A stretch of 51,255 bases of DNA from Dehalococcoidia bacterium UBA1141 (GCA_002311385.1 DCAE01000109.1:4654-55908); one strand, 5' to 3'; shown: positions 8,327-16,862, counted from the first letter of the stretch. The notes: generated by a model from the letters alone, not told the origin. Made by a program: numbers and translations.

Positions 8327-10732
8327 ATGGTGAATCGACTAGGGCCATATCAGGAGATGGGCATACAGGTGTTAGGGCGGTGGTGGATCGGATCTAGAGC
8401 CTTGCCGGTAGTCTCTCTGCCAGTAATCTCCCTGATGGGAGCTATGCTTGTTTTAGCAGCCGCCTGCGGGGGAGACTCAATAGTTACCTCTACCACCGCC
8501 CCGGTTTCGACAGAAGTTCCCACGCAAGTTCCCACGAAAATTTCCCCAACATCCGTTCCCGGGAACCCACTGCCTGCCACAACAATTCCCCCAACACCCA
8601 GTCCAGCGACGAGCACCCCGGAACCGCCGTCGATTCCCGGGCCATTGCCCACCACTGCGGGTTCGAATCTTCGGGTCACCTCCCCGGAAATTAACACCGT
8701 TGGCGTCGAAGGCAACATTACAGTCACTGGAGTGACCCGCCCCGATGCGACCATTAGTGTCAATGGCACTCTGGCCATTCCCAGCCCCCTTGGCGATTTC
8801 TCCGTGGAACTTCAGCTATCTGTGGAGGAAAGTCCTGTCTCCATCGAGGTCATCGCCAGTTCTTTGACCGGTGAAGAAGAATCCGTCGTTCTGAACCACA
8901 TCTTCGTCGGAGATTCTTCGGAAACCCAGGCCCAGGGAATATTCGGGACTATATCGAGCATCAGCGGCGACCACCCTAGGTCCATATCCGGCGAGACCGA
9001 CATCGTCTTGTCCACTGCGGATGGTCCGGTTGAACTCATCACCACCAGCGATACCATTATCCGTATACCGGGATTGGCGGCGGCTTCCGTAGACAGAATA
9101 TCTCTAGACGAATTAGTTGAGGGTGACCAGGTCGCAGTGTTGTTTGATCATGATACGGCCATCACAATCTCAGTCCTGGTTTCTCAACCCGTGAGGACGG
9201 GTCATTTCACTGGGATTGTTACCTCCATAGATGCTGGTTCAGAAGACAAAGGCGTCGGGACTCTCACAGTTCAAGGCCTCGATGGGGAGACCATCGAAGC
9301 GCCGTGGCTGGGAGACCCAGATGGTCCGAAGCTTGGGGAGTTGGTGACAGTGGTCATGGAGCAGGACCTCGCCAAGGGCAGCCTGATAATCAACGACTTG
9401 AATACTGCTCAAGACAGCTTGGAGCGATTGGCAGCGGCCTTGGAAGTGGCCCAAGCCCAGGCATTATCGACAAAATTAGAAGAACTCAAAGGGAGATTGC
9501 TCAGCCACACGGCCATCTGGTTAACAATCTTGGGAGAAGCCAGTGATCGTTTCGATTCTTCGCTTCAGAGTCGGGTGCTCCAGCAACTAGCGTCTGCCAT
9601 AGAATCGAGCAGGGTAATCTTGGCCCGCTACGATGCTGGAGATCCTCAAAAAACAATCACCGGCATAGTGACATCCATAGATCTAGACCGCAGAGTCATA
9701 ACTGTAGAGAACAAGGGCCTGAAACTCGTGGAAGTGTCTGTATCAAATGACGCCAGCTTTTGGCGAGCGCCCGGCGGCCTGCCTACAATCGTGGCAGAGG
9801 CCTGGTTGGGGAGCGCCGGTGATACCCAGAGATATGCCAGCGAATTTGGTGGCAGAGAGTCCCGGTTCCAACAACTGGATTTGGCCAACCGAGTGAAACT
9901 CCGCTACGGATTGGACACCGGCAGGGCCACCCGAATAATGGTACTTCCGGCGGCCAGTTTGCAAAGCGGTCAGTCCAGAGTCTTGTTGGGCCTGTCCACC
10001 CGGGGGGCGGCCATGGGCACCGTGACCTCGGTAGATGCCGATTCCCAGCCTCCCACGCTCAAGATTCAAGATGAGATATCCAGGCGCACAATCACTCTGT
10101 CCGTTTTGCCGGACACGAAACTAATGGAGGGCCAGGACACGGTGGAGTTGTCGACTCTAACCGGGGCCATGGTGGACGCCAGTTACGACCTCGGTGCAAT
10201 GGCCCTTACCGTGCTAAATGCTTCGTCAGCCGATGACCGCAGCGAGCGAGCACATGGAGTGGTATATAGTTTGGTGCCCAAGGTTGCACCTGGGAATTTT
10301 GTTGTATTGACCCTTGACGGAGATTTACGGGTCTTCAACCATAACGGAGACACCGGCATTTTTCGCGACGGACGGCAAGTAACCATCACTCAGGTCCGCA
10401 TCGGAGACTTGGTTCAGCCTGCCACCCATTACCTGCCTGGGAGCGGTGACGGGGATGACCTGGTGGTGCTGAGGGTAAAATCTCCTCTTTCAGCCCGTGT
10501 CGAAGGCACTATCAGGGGGATTTCCAACACCTCTGGCACCGTCATTACCATCACCAACAACAGGTTGGAACTGATTACCATCACGGTGGATGAAAACACC
10601 ATTGTCAGCCGGGAGGGAACTCCATTTACGTTAGGCGATTTGGTTGTGGGCCAAGTGGTATCCGAAGGAAACTTTGATCCCATTTCCGGGGTGGCCCAAA
10701 ATCTGCTGATTTACCCACCCCAGAATCCCTAA
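8327..10732 (+). CDS. large lipoprotein with an Ig-like domain and about six DUF5666-like repeats
   Basis: This 801-residue protein is predicted to be exported and lipid-anchored. A hydrophobic stretch at 27-46 ends in LAAACGGD, with Cys47 the likely lipidated residue. Residues 50-112 form a Thr/Pro-rich linker. Residues 113-196 resemble a bacterial Ig-like fold (NTVGVEGNITVTG onwards). From about 204 to the end, a beta-rich unit recurs about six times, each starting with a Gly-x-Val/Ile-xx-Ile/Val pattern (GIFGTISSI, GIVTSID twice, GTVTSVD, GVVYSLV, GTIRGIS) and usually holding a TLTV/ITVEN strand and a DLVxGxxV strand. These look like DUF5666 beta-barrel units. A helical, Leu/Ala-rich insert lies near 360-440. 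The N-terminal start is uncertain; ATG at 8357 is an alternative. The function is unknown; envelope scaffold or binding protein are both possible. Confidence 0.75.
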   Translation: MVNRLGPYQEMGIQVLGRWWIGSRALPVVSLPVISLMGAMLVLAAACGGDSIVTSTTAPVSTEVPTQVPTKISPTSVPGNPLPATTIPPTPSPATSTPEPPSIPGPLPTTAGSNLRVTSPEINTVGVEGNITVTGVTRPDATISVNGTLAIPSPLGDFSVELQLSVEESPVSIEVIASSLTGEEESVVLNHIFVGDSSETQAQGIFGTISSISGDHPRSISGETDIVLSTADGPVELITTSDTIIRIPGLAAASVDRISLDELVEGDQVAVLFDHDTAITISVLVSQPVRTGHFTGIVTSIDAGSEDKGVGTLTVQGLDGETIEAPWLGDPDGPKLGELVTVVMEQDLAKGSLIINDLNTAQDSLERLAAALEVAQAQALSTKLEELKGRLLSHTAIWLTILGEASDRFDSSLQSRVLQQLASAIESSRVILARYDAGDPQKTITGIVTSIDLDRRVITVENKGLKLVEVSVSNDASFWRAPGGLPTIVAEAWLGSAGDTQRYASEFGGRESRFQQLDLANRVKLRYGLDTGRATRIMVLPAASLQSGQSRVLLGLSTRGAAMGTVTSVDADSQPPTLKIQDEISRRTITLSVLPDTKLMEGQDTVELSTLTGAMVDASYDLGAMALTVLNASSADDRSERAHGVVYSLVPKVAPGNFVVLTLDGDLRVFNHNGDTGIFRDGRQVTITQVRIGDLVQPATHYLPGSGDGDDLVVLRVKSPLSARVEGTIRGISNTSGTVITITNNRLELITITVDENTIVSREGTPFTLGDLVVGQVVSEGNFDPISGVAQNLLIYPPQNP

Positions 10733-10782
10733 TCTTTGGATTGCCCCGGGGATTGCGCCGCGCGGTCGGCACGAAACATGGT

Positions 10783-12012
10783 TCAGGGGTTCGCATGGAC
10801 CTTCCCGTAGACTCCATCAAACCCTGGCTCCACACTGACATTGCTCATTCTGGCATTCAATATCGCCTGGGCCAGATTCTCCTCTGCCACCTTCTCCAAC
10901 ACGTCTAGACCAGCGGAGATTAGGACGTTAATTTCACTGCCCAATTCCTGGACCAAACGATTGTATTGCGTCACAACGCCTTTGGTGGCGGCCCCGCGGC
11001 CCAGAGAGTCGGCGATTAATTCCAGAAGGGGAACAAGCCGGATGAACGGTGGACGCCCTTGGCCGCTTTCCACGAATCCGATTGCATTGGTCGCTCCGGT
11101 GTTGTGATTCTCCATTTCGCTCAGCGTGTATCTAGAAGCAACCCGGTGCAACACTCCCAAGGTCAAAGGACGACCGCAGACCGGACAGCGGTTTCCTTGG
11201 CTTCGGGTTTCCTCCGGAGTTTGCCGCACGCCGCATTTCCGGTGGCCGCTGTAGTGGTATTTGCCCTCCTCCGGGTAAAACTCCACGGTGAATTCCACAC
11301 GTTGATTTGCCAGAGCGTCGACGAAGCCTTGGTAGCTTAGTTCTCCTTGAAACACGGTGAGTTCCCGGCCCAATTTGGCAGGGGAATGAGCGTCGGAGAA
11401 AGAAACGATGGTCTTATCAGACAACTCGTCAATGGGCCAAATCATGGCTGGGTCGCTGGACAACCCAGACTCAATTGCGTGAATCTGGGGCGTCATGTCG
11501 AGAAAGCACTCTTCCAGAGAGTCAAAGCCCGACTTTGTGCCGAACACACCGTACCATGGGGTCCAGACATGGGCCGGAATTATGACTGTCTCCGAGTTTA
11601 TGTCCAACGCCATCTGGGTAAAGTCCCTGGCCGACATTTTCAGCGTGGGCCGACCATCGGACTCCAGTTTGGCGCCGCTCTGGGCCAGATTTTCAGCCAG
11701 TCGGTCCACGGTGGCAAAATCGGGGACGAACACTAGCAGGTGTACCCTTCTCGACTGACCGTCCTGAGGATAAACGCAGCTAACCTCGGTGCCCAACAGG
11801 AAATCGATGCCCTTGAAAGAGAAGAGGCTGTCACCTCTAGGGGTCAACTTGGCACGCAGTTCTTGCCGCCATTTGGGGTGAGTAAAATCAGCGGTGGCCA
11901 ACAGGTCAATGCCCTTTGCCTTTGCCCGAGCTGAGACGTTTTCCAATGTCAGGTTCTTGCTACATGCGTACGCAAAGGGTGAATGTAGATGCAGATCGGC
12001 TGTGTAGGCCAT
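10783..12012 (-). CDS. endonuclease Q family protein (PHP domain plus zinc finger)
   Basis: EndoQ cuts DNA 5' to deaminated bases such as uracil and hypoxanthine and is best known from Thermococcales, with some bacterial members. The 409-residue protein shows the PHP metal-site motifs in order: ADLHLHS at the N-terminus, LATADFTHP, GTEVSC, PAHVWTPWYGVFG and FSDAHSP. A zinc finger follows, with HRKCG and then CPVCG, and directly after it LTLGVLHRVASR, a pattern shared by EndoQ proteins. Length matches the family. I prefer ATG at 12012 because it gives MAYTADLHLHS; a TTG two codons upstream is also open. It is a single gene, divergent from groES. Function is inferred from motifs and is fairly secure. 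Confidence 0.85.
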   Translation of the reverse strand: MAYTADLHLHSPFAYACSKNLTLENVSARAKAKGIDLLATADFTHPKWRQELRAKLTPRGDSLFSFKGIDFLLGTEVSCVYPQDGQSRRVHLLVFVPDFATVDRLAENLAQSGAKLESDGRPTLKMSARDFTQMALDINSETVIIPAHVWTPWYGVFGTKSGFDSLEECFLDMTPQIHAIESGLSSDPAMIWPIDELSDKTIVSFSDAHSPAKLGRELTVFQGELSYQGFVDALANQRVEFTVEFYPEEGKYHYSGHRKCGVRQTPEETRSQGNRCPVCGRPLTLGVLHRVASRYTLSEMENHNTGATNAIGFVESGQGRPPFIRLVPLLELIADSLGRGAATKGVVTQYNRLVQELGSEINVLISAGLDVLEKVAEENLAQAILNARMSNVSVEPGFDGVYGKVHANP

Positions 12013-12063
12013 GAACAAATTCTAGCATGCGCCTCTCTTCGGTTGGCCCTAGTCACTGCTCCC

Positions 12064-12092
12064 TTGACCGATGGCCCAGGCCGAACTATCCT
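12064..12092 (+). promoter_or_regulatory. sigma-70-type promoter for groES-groEL
   Basis: TTGACC (12064-12069) and TATCCT (12087-12092) are separated by exactly 17 bases and point at groES, giving a leader of about 108 bases. A small inverted repeat TGGCGC/GCGCCA (12113-12118 and 12130-12135) lies in the leader. No CIRCE element is present here. Confidence 0.5.
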
Positions 12093-12206
12093 GTTACCTG
12101 TAAAAGTGTTGATGGCGCCCGAGTTCTCTGCGCCAAAATTCCAGATTGGGCACCGGGCAAGAGGAAAACCCCCGAGAAAACTATTGACCAAATCTAGGAG
12201 GACCAA

Positions 12207-12515
12207 TTGACCACCAAAGCCAAGACTTCAGCTACTATTAAACCCATGTCTGACCGAATCCTCATTCGGCCAACTGAACAAGAAGAAATGACCCAGAGCG
12301 GCATATTCCTGCCGGATACCGCAAGAGAGCGCCCCCAAGAAGGAGAAGTCGTGGCCGTCGGGCCAGGCCGCTTCTTGAACAATGGAAAGCGGTTGGAGAT
12401 GGAACTCAAGGCTGGCGACAAGATTATCTATTCCAAATACGCTGGCACCGAAATTGAAGCCGACGAAGGAGAATTGTTGCTGATGGGCGCCAACGACGTT
12501 CTGTCCAAGATTTAG
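12207..12515 (+). CDS. groES: co-chaperonin GroES
   Basis: GroES caps the GroEL barrel during protein folding. The 102-residue protein has the family core: MSDRILIRPTEQEE, then TQSGIFLPDTA (the mobile loop that contacts GroEL), GEVVAVGPGR, and the C-terminal KAGDKIIYSKYAGTEIE with LLLMGANDVLSKI. About ten extra N-terminal residues (TTKAKTSATIK) precede the usual start; an internal ATG at residue 14 is possible. The TTG start at 12207 is preceded by AGGAGG at the right distance, which favours the longer form. It is followed by groEL after 131 bases holding a triple repeat. Confidence 0.96.
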   Translation: MTTKAKTSATIKPMSDRILIRPTEQEEMTQSGIFLPDTARERPQEGEVVAVGPGRFLNNGKRLEMELKAGDKIIYSKYAGTEIEADEGELLLMGANDVLSKI

Positions 12516-12569
12516 CACCAGTTGGCTAAGATTTAGCACCATTTGGCTAAGAATTAGCATCTGCTAGTC
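12507..12569 (+). repeat. three 21-bp tandem repeats with inverted TTAGC/GCTAA arms between groES and groEL
   Basis: Copies lie at 12507-12527, 12528-12548 and 12549-12569. The first begins inside the last groES codons and includes its stop. The first two copies differ at one base; the third has drifted. Each of the first two contains TTAGC, eight bases, GCTAA, so each can form a small hairpin or a two-fold protein site; at 21 bp the copies are in helical phase. Confidence 0.85.
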
Positions 12570-12646
12570 ATCTTCAGCGAATCAATAGTCTTATATCAAT
12601 CCACTTGTTTGAATCAATTATCGTAATCACAGGAGGCTAAACCCAT

Positions 12647-14254
12647 ATGCCGGCGAAGCATGTAATTAAAGGCGAAGAAGCCAGACAATCGTTGATGCAT
12701 GGCGTAGATGTAGTCGCCCAAGCCGTGCGTTTGACCCTGGGACCCAAGGGCAGAAACGTGGTGCTGGAAAGGAAGTGGGGCGCACCGGTAATCACTAATG
12801 ACGGCGTCCAAATCGCCAAAGAAGTGGACCTGCCGGATTCTTTCGAAAACATGGGTGCCCAGTTAATTAAAGAAGCAGCCAATAAGACCAACGAGATTGC
12901 TGGAGACGGCACCACCACGGCCACCATTCTGGCTCAAATGATTGTGCGCGAAGGGATGAAAAACGTTGCCGCCGGCTCCGATCCCATGGCCATCAAACGA
13001 GGCCTCGATAAGTGTGTGGCGGCCATTGTAGCGGCGCTGGAGAACCTATCAACCCCGGTAGACGGCCGGGAACAGATGGCCCAGATTGCCTCTATCGCCG
13101 CCAATGACACCGGTATTGGCCAGATGTTGGCCGATGTTATAGACAAAACGGGCGCCGACGGCGTAATCACGGTGGAAGAAGGAAAGGGCTTCGAATCCGA
13201 GACTGAATTCGTAGAGGGAATGAACTTCGACCGCGGCTACGTGAGCCCATACTTCGTGACCAATCAAGAGCGGATGGAATCCGAGATTGAAGAGCCCTAC
13301 ATCTTGGTAACGGATAAGAAGATCTCGGCCGTAGCCGAATTAGTACCGATCCTCGAAAAGGTTATGCAAATCTCCAAGAACCTGGTGGTAATCGCCGAGG
13401 ACGTGGAGGGCGAGGCCCTGGCGGTCTTGGTGGTGAACAAGCTTCGAGGGGCCTTTAACAGCCTGGCCATTAAAGCCCCAGGCTTCGGAGACCGCCGAAA
13501 AGCTATGCTGGAAGATATCGCAATCCTCACCGGAGCCCAGGTCATATCCGAAGAACAGGGGCGCACCTTGGATTCGGCAACAATAGAAGATTTGGGCCGG
13601 GCCAGACGAGTAGAAACCACCAAGGACAAGACTACCATCGTCGATGGCCGCGGGGACGCGACCTTAATCAAGGGCAGGGAAGATCAAATCAAGGTCCAGA
13701 TTGAGGAAACTTCTTCGGAGTACGACAAAGAGAAACTTCAAGAACGCCTGGCCAAGCTTTCAGGCGGTGTTGCGATAATCAAAGTTGGCGCATCCACCGA
13801 GCCCGAACTAAAAGAGCTAAAAGGCCGAGTGGAAGATGCGCTCTCGGCGACTCGGGCCGCAGTGGCGGAAGGCATCGTACCCGGAGGTGGAATCGCCTAT
13901 CTGCGTTGTTTGTCAGCCTTGGATAATTTGGACCTGCGGGCGGACGAAGAAATCTCGAAGTCCATCATTAAGAAGGCTTTGGAAGAGCCACTGAAAATCA
14001 TCGCCGCTAATTCCGGGCAGGATGGCCCCGTAGTGCTCAGCGAAATCTTGGCGAATGACGACGTCAATTTCGGATATGACGCACGACGAAACGAATACGG
14101 CGACATGCTGGCCAGTGGGATTATCGACCCGGCTAAGGTTGCTCGGGCCGCGCTTCAGAACGCCGCCAGCGTCGCCGGAATGATTCTGACCACACAGTCG
14201 CTAATCAGCGAAGAAGAAGCGGAAGAAGAGCACGGCCACGACCACGCTCATTAA
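12647..14254 (+). CDS. groEL: chaperonin GroEL (Hsp60)
   Basis: The 535-residue protein has all GroEL landmarks: LTLGPKGRNVVLE, the ATP motif GDGTTTAT with upstream NDGVQIAKE, the apical-domain KAPGFGDRRKAMLEDIA, and VAEGIVPGGGIAYLR. It forms the folding chamber that works with GroES. The ATG at 12647 has AGGAGG ten bases upstream. The C-terminal tail is unusual: instead of the common Gly-Gly-Met repeats it ends EEEAEEEHGHDHAH, acidic and then His-rich. That tail projects into the folding cavity in known GroELs. It shares the groES promoter, with a triple repeat in between that might set the relative level of the two. Confidence 0.98.
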   Translation: MPAKHVIKGEEARQSLMHGVDVVAQAVRLTLGPKGRNVVLERKWGAPVITNDGVQIAKEVDLPDSFENMGAQLIKEAANKTNEIAGDGTTTATILAQMIVREGMKNVAAGSDPMAIKRGLDKCVAAIVAALENLSTPVDGREQMAQIASIAANDTGIGQMLADVIDKTGADGVITVEEGKGFESETEFVEGMNFDRGYVSPYFVTNQERMESEIEEPYILVTDKKISAVAELVPILEKVMQISKNLVVIAEDVEGEALAVLVVNKLRGAFNSLAIKAPGFGDRRKAMLEDIAILTGAQVISEEQGRTLDSATIEDLGRARRVETTKDKTTIVDGRGDATLIKGREDQIKVQIEETSSEYDKEKLQERLAKLSGGVAIIKVGASTEPELKELKGRVEDALSATRAAVAEGIVPGGGIAYLRCLSALDNLDLRADEEISKSIIKKALEEPLKIIAANSGQDGPVVLSEILANDDVNFGYDARRNEYGDMLASGIIDPAKVARAALQNAASVAGMILTTQSLISEEEAEEEHGHDHAH

Positions 14255-14378
14255 ACGTGGTGGCCGCAAACGGAGTGGCCGCAAAGACATTGCTGGAAAC
14301 TCAGTGGGTGGCCTCAGACACCTTCAATAATTGGTCACCCCGATACGTGCTGAGTTCGTATAGATTGAGCCTCTCTAC

Positions 14379-14477
14379 ATGATATCCGGATGGAAATGCG
14401 CCCATTGCGGGCACACCAACGGCCCCATGCGGGACGTATTCTGTGGTAAATGCAGCCGGAGGCGTCCGGGCTGGTAG
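14379..14477 (+). CDS. 32-residue RanBP2-type zinc finger microprotein (candidate)
   Basis: An ATG-to-TAG frame of 32 codons encodes a protein with Trp5, C7-x2-C10, Asn14 and C22-x2-C25 followed by an Arg/Pro tail. This order, W-x-C-x2-C-x3-N-x7-C-x2-C with a basic/Pro end, closely follows the RanBP2-type zinc finger, which binds single-stranded RNA or protein partners in eukaryotes and also occurs in bacterial proteins. Here it would be the whole protein. There is no strong ribosome-binding site before the ATG, which weakens the call. It lies 124 bases after groEL on the same strand and 21 bases before the end of the convergent hydrolase gene. Confidence 0.5.
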   Translation: MISGWKCAHCGHTNGPMRDVFCGKCSRRRPGW

Positions 14478-14498
14478 ACGATAAATCAGATCCGGAAG

Positions 14499-15257
14499 CT
14501 AAGCGTACTTGATCAATATATCGGCCAGTTCCTTGGGCTTGTAAAGCATGGCTTCATGGCAGGAGTCCAAGGACACCACCTCCACATCGGGAATCCGATT
14601 AGCCATCTTCTCCTGGGATTTTGCGGGCAGTAGCTTGTCTTGGGTCAAGACCACATAGGTAACCGGGCAAGGCGGAGGACCGTCGTCCAAGGAAATTCGT
14701 GAAGTCAGCACCCTGGTTGGCAGTGGCCCAAAAAATCCCACCGCATGAACTACTTCCATGGGGTCCATGCCGTTGCACAAAAGACGGCTTATTGCGGCCT
14801 TGGGATACCGGCAGTCTTGACGGGAGAATTTGCTCAGGACCGTCAGCATGCGAAAACCGCTCTGAAAGGACTGGGGCATCGCGCTAAGCATGGAACGCTG
14901 GCTGACAGGAACAATTCCGGCCACCAGAACCAAGCGCTTTGGGGGTTGTGGCAATTGGGAAATTGCTTGTAGCACCAGTCCTCCAGCAAAGCCATGGCCA
15001 ACCAATACCAGGTCTTTTAACCCTTCCCGCTCCACCGCCCTAGTGATGGAATGGATGCATTCCTCAAGCCTGACTTCACCAGTGTCGCCATCGGCGTCCG
15101 CGCCGTGACCCGGTAGATCCATCGGATAGACTTTATTGGCCCGTTTGGGCGCATGCAACCTGGGCGGGTGCTCCTCGGGAGCCGTTAAGTATCCCCACAC
15201 TTGGCCCCAGCTCCACGCCCCCTGACCGGCTCCGTGGACCAGCAAAAAATCCGTCAC
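14499..15257 (-). CDS. alpha/beta hydrolase-fold protein lacking the catalytic serine
   Basis: The 252-residue protein has the alpha/beta hydrolase plan: LLVHGAGQGAWSW (oxyanion region), YPMDLPGHG, the nucleophile elbow, an Asp in LTQDKLLP and a His in SCHEAMLYKP near the end. It resembles the esterase/methylesterase group. The elbow reads GHGFAGG where the family has GHSFAGG or GHSFGG, so residue 89 is Gly (codon GGC at 14991-14993), one base from AGC Ser. If the sequence is right the classical Ser hydrolase mechanism is lost, and this is either a non-catalytic relative or an enzyme using another chemistry. The start is GTG at 15257 with GGAG upstream. It is 85 bases downstream of selA on the same strand. 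Confidence 0.85.
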   Translation of the reverse strand: MTDFLLVHGAGQGAWSWGQVWGYLTAPEEHPPRLHAPKRANKVYPMDLPGHGADADGDTGEVRLEECIHSITRAVEREGLKDLVLVGHGFAGGLVLQAISQLPQPPKRLVLVAGIVPVSQRSMLSAMPQSFQSGFRMLTVLSKFSRQDCRYPKAAISRLLCNGMDPMEVVHAVGFFGPLPTRVLTSRISLDDGPPPCPVTYVVLTQDKLLPAKSQEKMANRIPDVEVVSLDSCHEAMLYKPKELADILIKYA

Positions 15258-15342
15258 TACCTCTCCATTTAGCCCTAGTGTTGATTACGACAGGCCGAGG
15301 CCCATCGGGAGACTCTGGTCGTTCTGTTCCGCTACCGAGTGG

Positions 15343-16740
15343 CTACCGAACTTCCATGACCTGCCGTAAGACACTGATTAAATCTACTTCCTCGTCCGGC
15401 GCGACGGTTCGCGGGTCCAGCAACACACGGTCATCTTCGATTCTAGCTACCACCGGTCTAGCCACCACCGGCCTAGCCCCAGCTGGCTGATCAGCCCGGC
15501 GCATGCGGCTCATCACTTCTTCAGGTCCACCGGATACCCCCCGGCAATCCAAGGCAAGCACCCAAGATGGGAGCGTTTCGCCGGGCAAAGTGCCGCCGCC
15601 TATAGCAGATCGGGAAGGCTCGACCTTGCCTTGGACGCCGCTTTGGGTTAGCCAATCTTCGGCGCGCTGTTTAATCGATTCCTCGGTCGCCGATATCATC
15701 CGCCAGACGGGAATCTCTGTTTCAGCCTCGTCTGCTAGATAATGGAGCAATGTGGCGGTCAGCGCAGACAGACTCAACTTATCAATCCTAACCGCGCGGG
15801 CCAAGGGATGCCGCTCCAGCTTTTGCACCAATTCCTTGTGCCCGACCACTATACCGGCTTGTGGCCCACCCAGCAGTTTATCTCCGGAAAAAAACACCAA
15901 CCCCATTCCATCGGTTACACTCTCTTGAGGCATCGGCTCGTGGGCCAGACCGTAACGCTCCGTGGGCAACAAACTGCCGCTGCCCACATCGTGCAATACC
16001 GGGATGCCATATTTCATGCCTAGCTCCACCAGCGCTTCTGATTCCACCGACGCGGTGAATCCCTCCACCTTGAAATTGCTGGCATGGACTTTAAGCATGG
16101 CCCCCGTGTTTTCGGTAATTGCTTCTTCGTAGTCCCTGACGTAGGTGCGGTTGGTTGTGCCAACGTCGACCAAGGTTGCTCCGCTCTGCCGCAGCACGTC
16201 GGGAACTCGGAATCCCCCTCCGATTTCCACGGCCTCGCCTCTTGAAACTATCACTTCCTTGCCTGCAGCCAAGGCCGACAAACCCAAGAGCAACGCAGAG
16301 GCATTGTTGTTCACCGCCAGGGCGGCTTGGGCCCCGGTCAACTGGAGTAGCAAGGATTGCAAGTGACTCTGACGTGAGCCACGGCGGCCGGTATCCAGGT
16401 CCATCTCCAGGTTGCTGTAACCACCGCTGGCTTGGCTTATGGCTAGTAGAGCCGAAGCGCTCAAGGGCGCCCGCCCCAGGTTGGTGTGAATGACGACCCC
16501 AGTGGCATTAATCACAGGCCGCGGCTCTGTCCGGGCGGTGGACTGGACACGCTGACATACCGTTTCGGCTAATTCCATCGCCGTGGGCGCCGTAGCGCCG
16601 TTGCCCACTTGGGCTCTCGCCTCGTCCAGTTCTTGACGCACCAAGCTGACAACCCAATCGCGGCTATAGGCCTTCACCGCACTGGCCACGGCATCGGTAC
16701 TCAACACACTGTCTACGCTTGGCAGGTTTCGGAACTGCAT
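15343..16740 (-). CDS. selA: L-seryl-tRNA(Sec) selenium transferase
   Basis: SelA converts Ser-tRNA(Sec) to Sec-tRNA(Sec) using selenophosphate, so its presence implies that the cell makes selenoproteins. The 465-residue protein has LPSVDSVL at the N-terminus, NATGVVIHTNLGRAPL, NNNASALLLGLSALA, SRGEAVEIGGGFRVPDV, the PLP lysine in FFSGDKLLGGPQAGI, and the C-terminal RIEDDRVLLDPRTV. Length is normal. Just before the last motif is a short in-frame duplication, RPVVARPVVAR, from a 15-base tandem repeat. ATG at 16740 is preceded by GGAG. No selB, selD or tRNA(Sec) gene is seen in this window. Confidence 0.95.
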   Translation of the reverse strand: MQFRNLPSVDSVLSTDAVASAVKAYSRDWVVSLVRQELDEARAQVGNGATAPTAMELAETVCQRVQSTARTEPRPVINATGVVIHTNLGRAPLSASALLAISQASGGYSNLEMDLDTGRRGSRQSHLQSLLLQLTGAQAALAVNNNASALLLGLSALAAGKEVIVSRGEAVEIGGGFRVPDVLRQSGATLVDVGTTNRTYVRDYEEAITENTGAMLKVHASNFKVEGFTASVESEALVELGMKYGIPVLHDVGSGSLLPTERYGLAHEPMPQESVTDGMGLVFFSGDKLLGGPQAGIVVGHKELVQKLERHPLARAVRIDKLSLSALTATLLHYLADEAETEIPVWRMISATEESIKQRAEDWLTQSGVQGKVEPSRSAIGGGTLPGETLPSWVLALDCRGVSGGPEEVMSRMRRADQPAGARPVVARPVVARIEDDRVLLDPRTVAPDEEVDLISVLRQVMEVR

Positions 16741-16862
16741 CTGGTTCTCCAGGCTGTGGCGCCAGTCTTTATTGGCTGGATCAGAAGCGGGCTGGATTAG
16801 CGGCGTTCATTTTATCACGGGCAGCTTCATGTGGACGACACGATTGACTCCAGATATTTCAG

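Noticed and set aside
8650..8680. GGGTTCGAATCT resembling a tRNA T-arm
   Set aside because: It lies inside the lipoprotein gene and no acceptor, D or anticodon arms fit around it.
12019..12206. CIRCE (HrcA) site before groES
   Set aside because: The TTAGCACTC-N9-GAGTGCTAA pattern is absent from this region; only TTAGC/GCTAA arms occur later, inside the operon.
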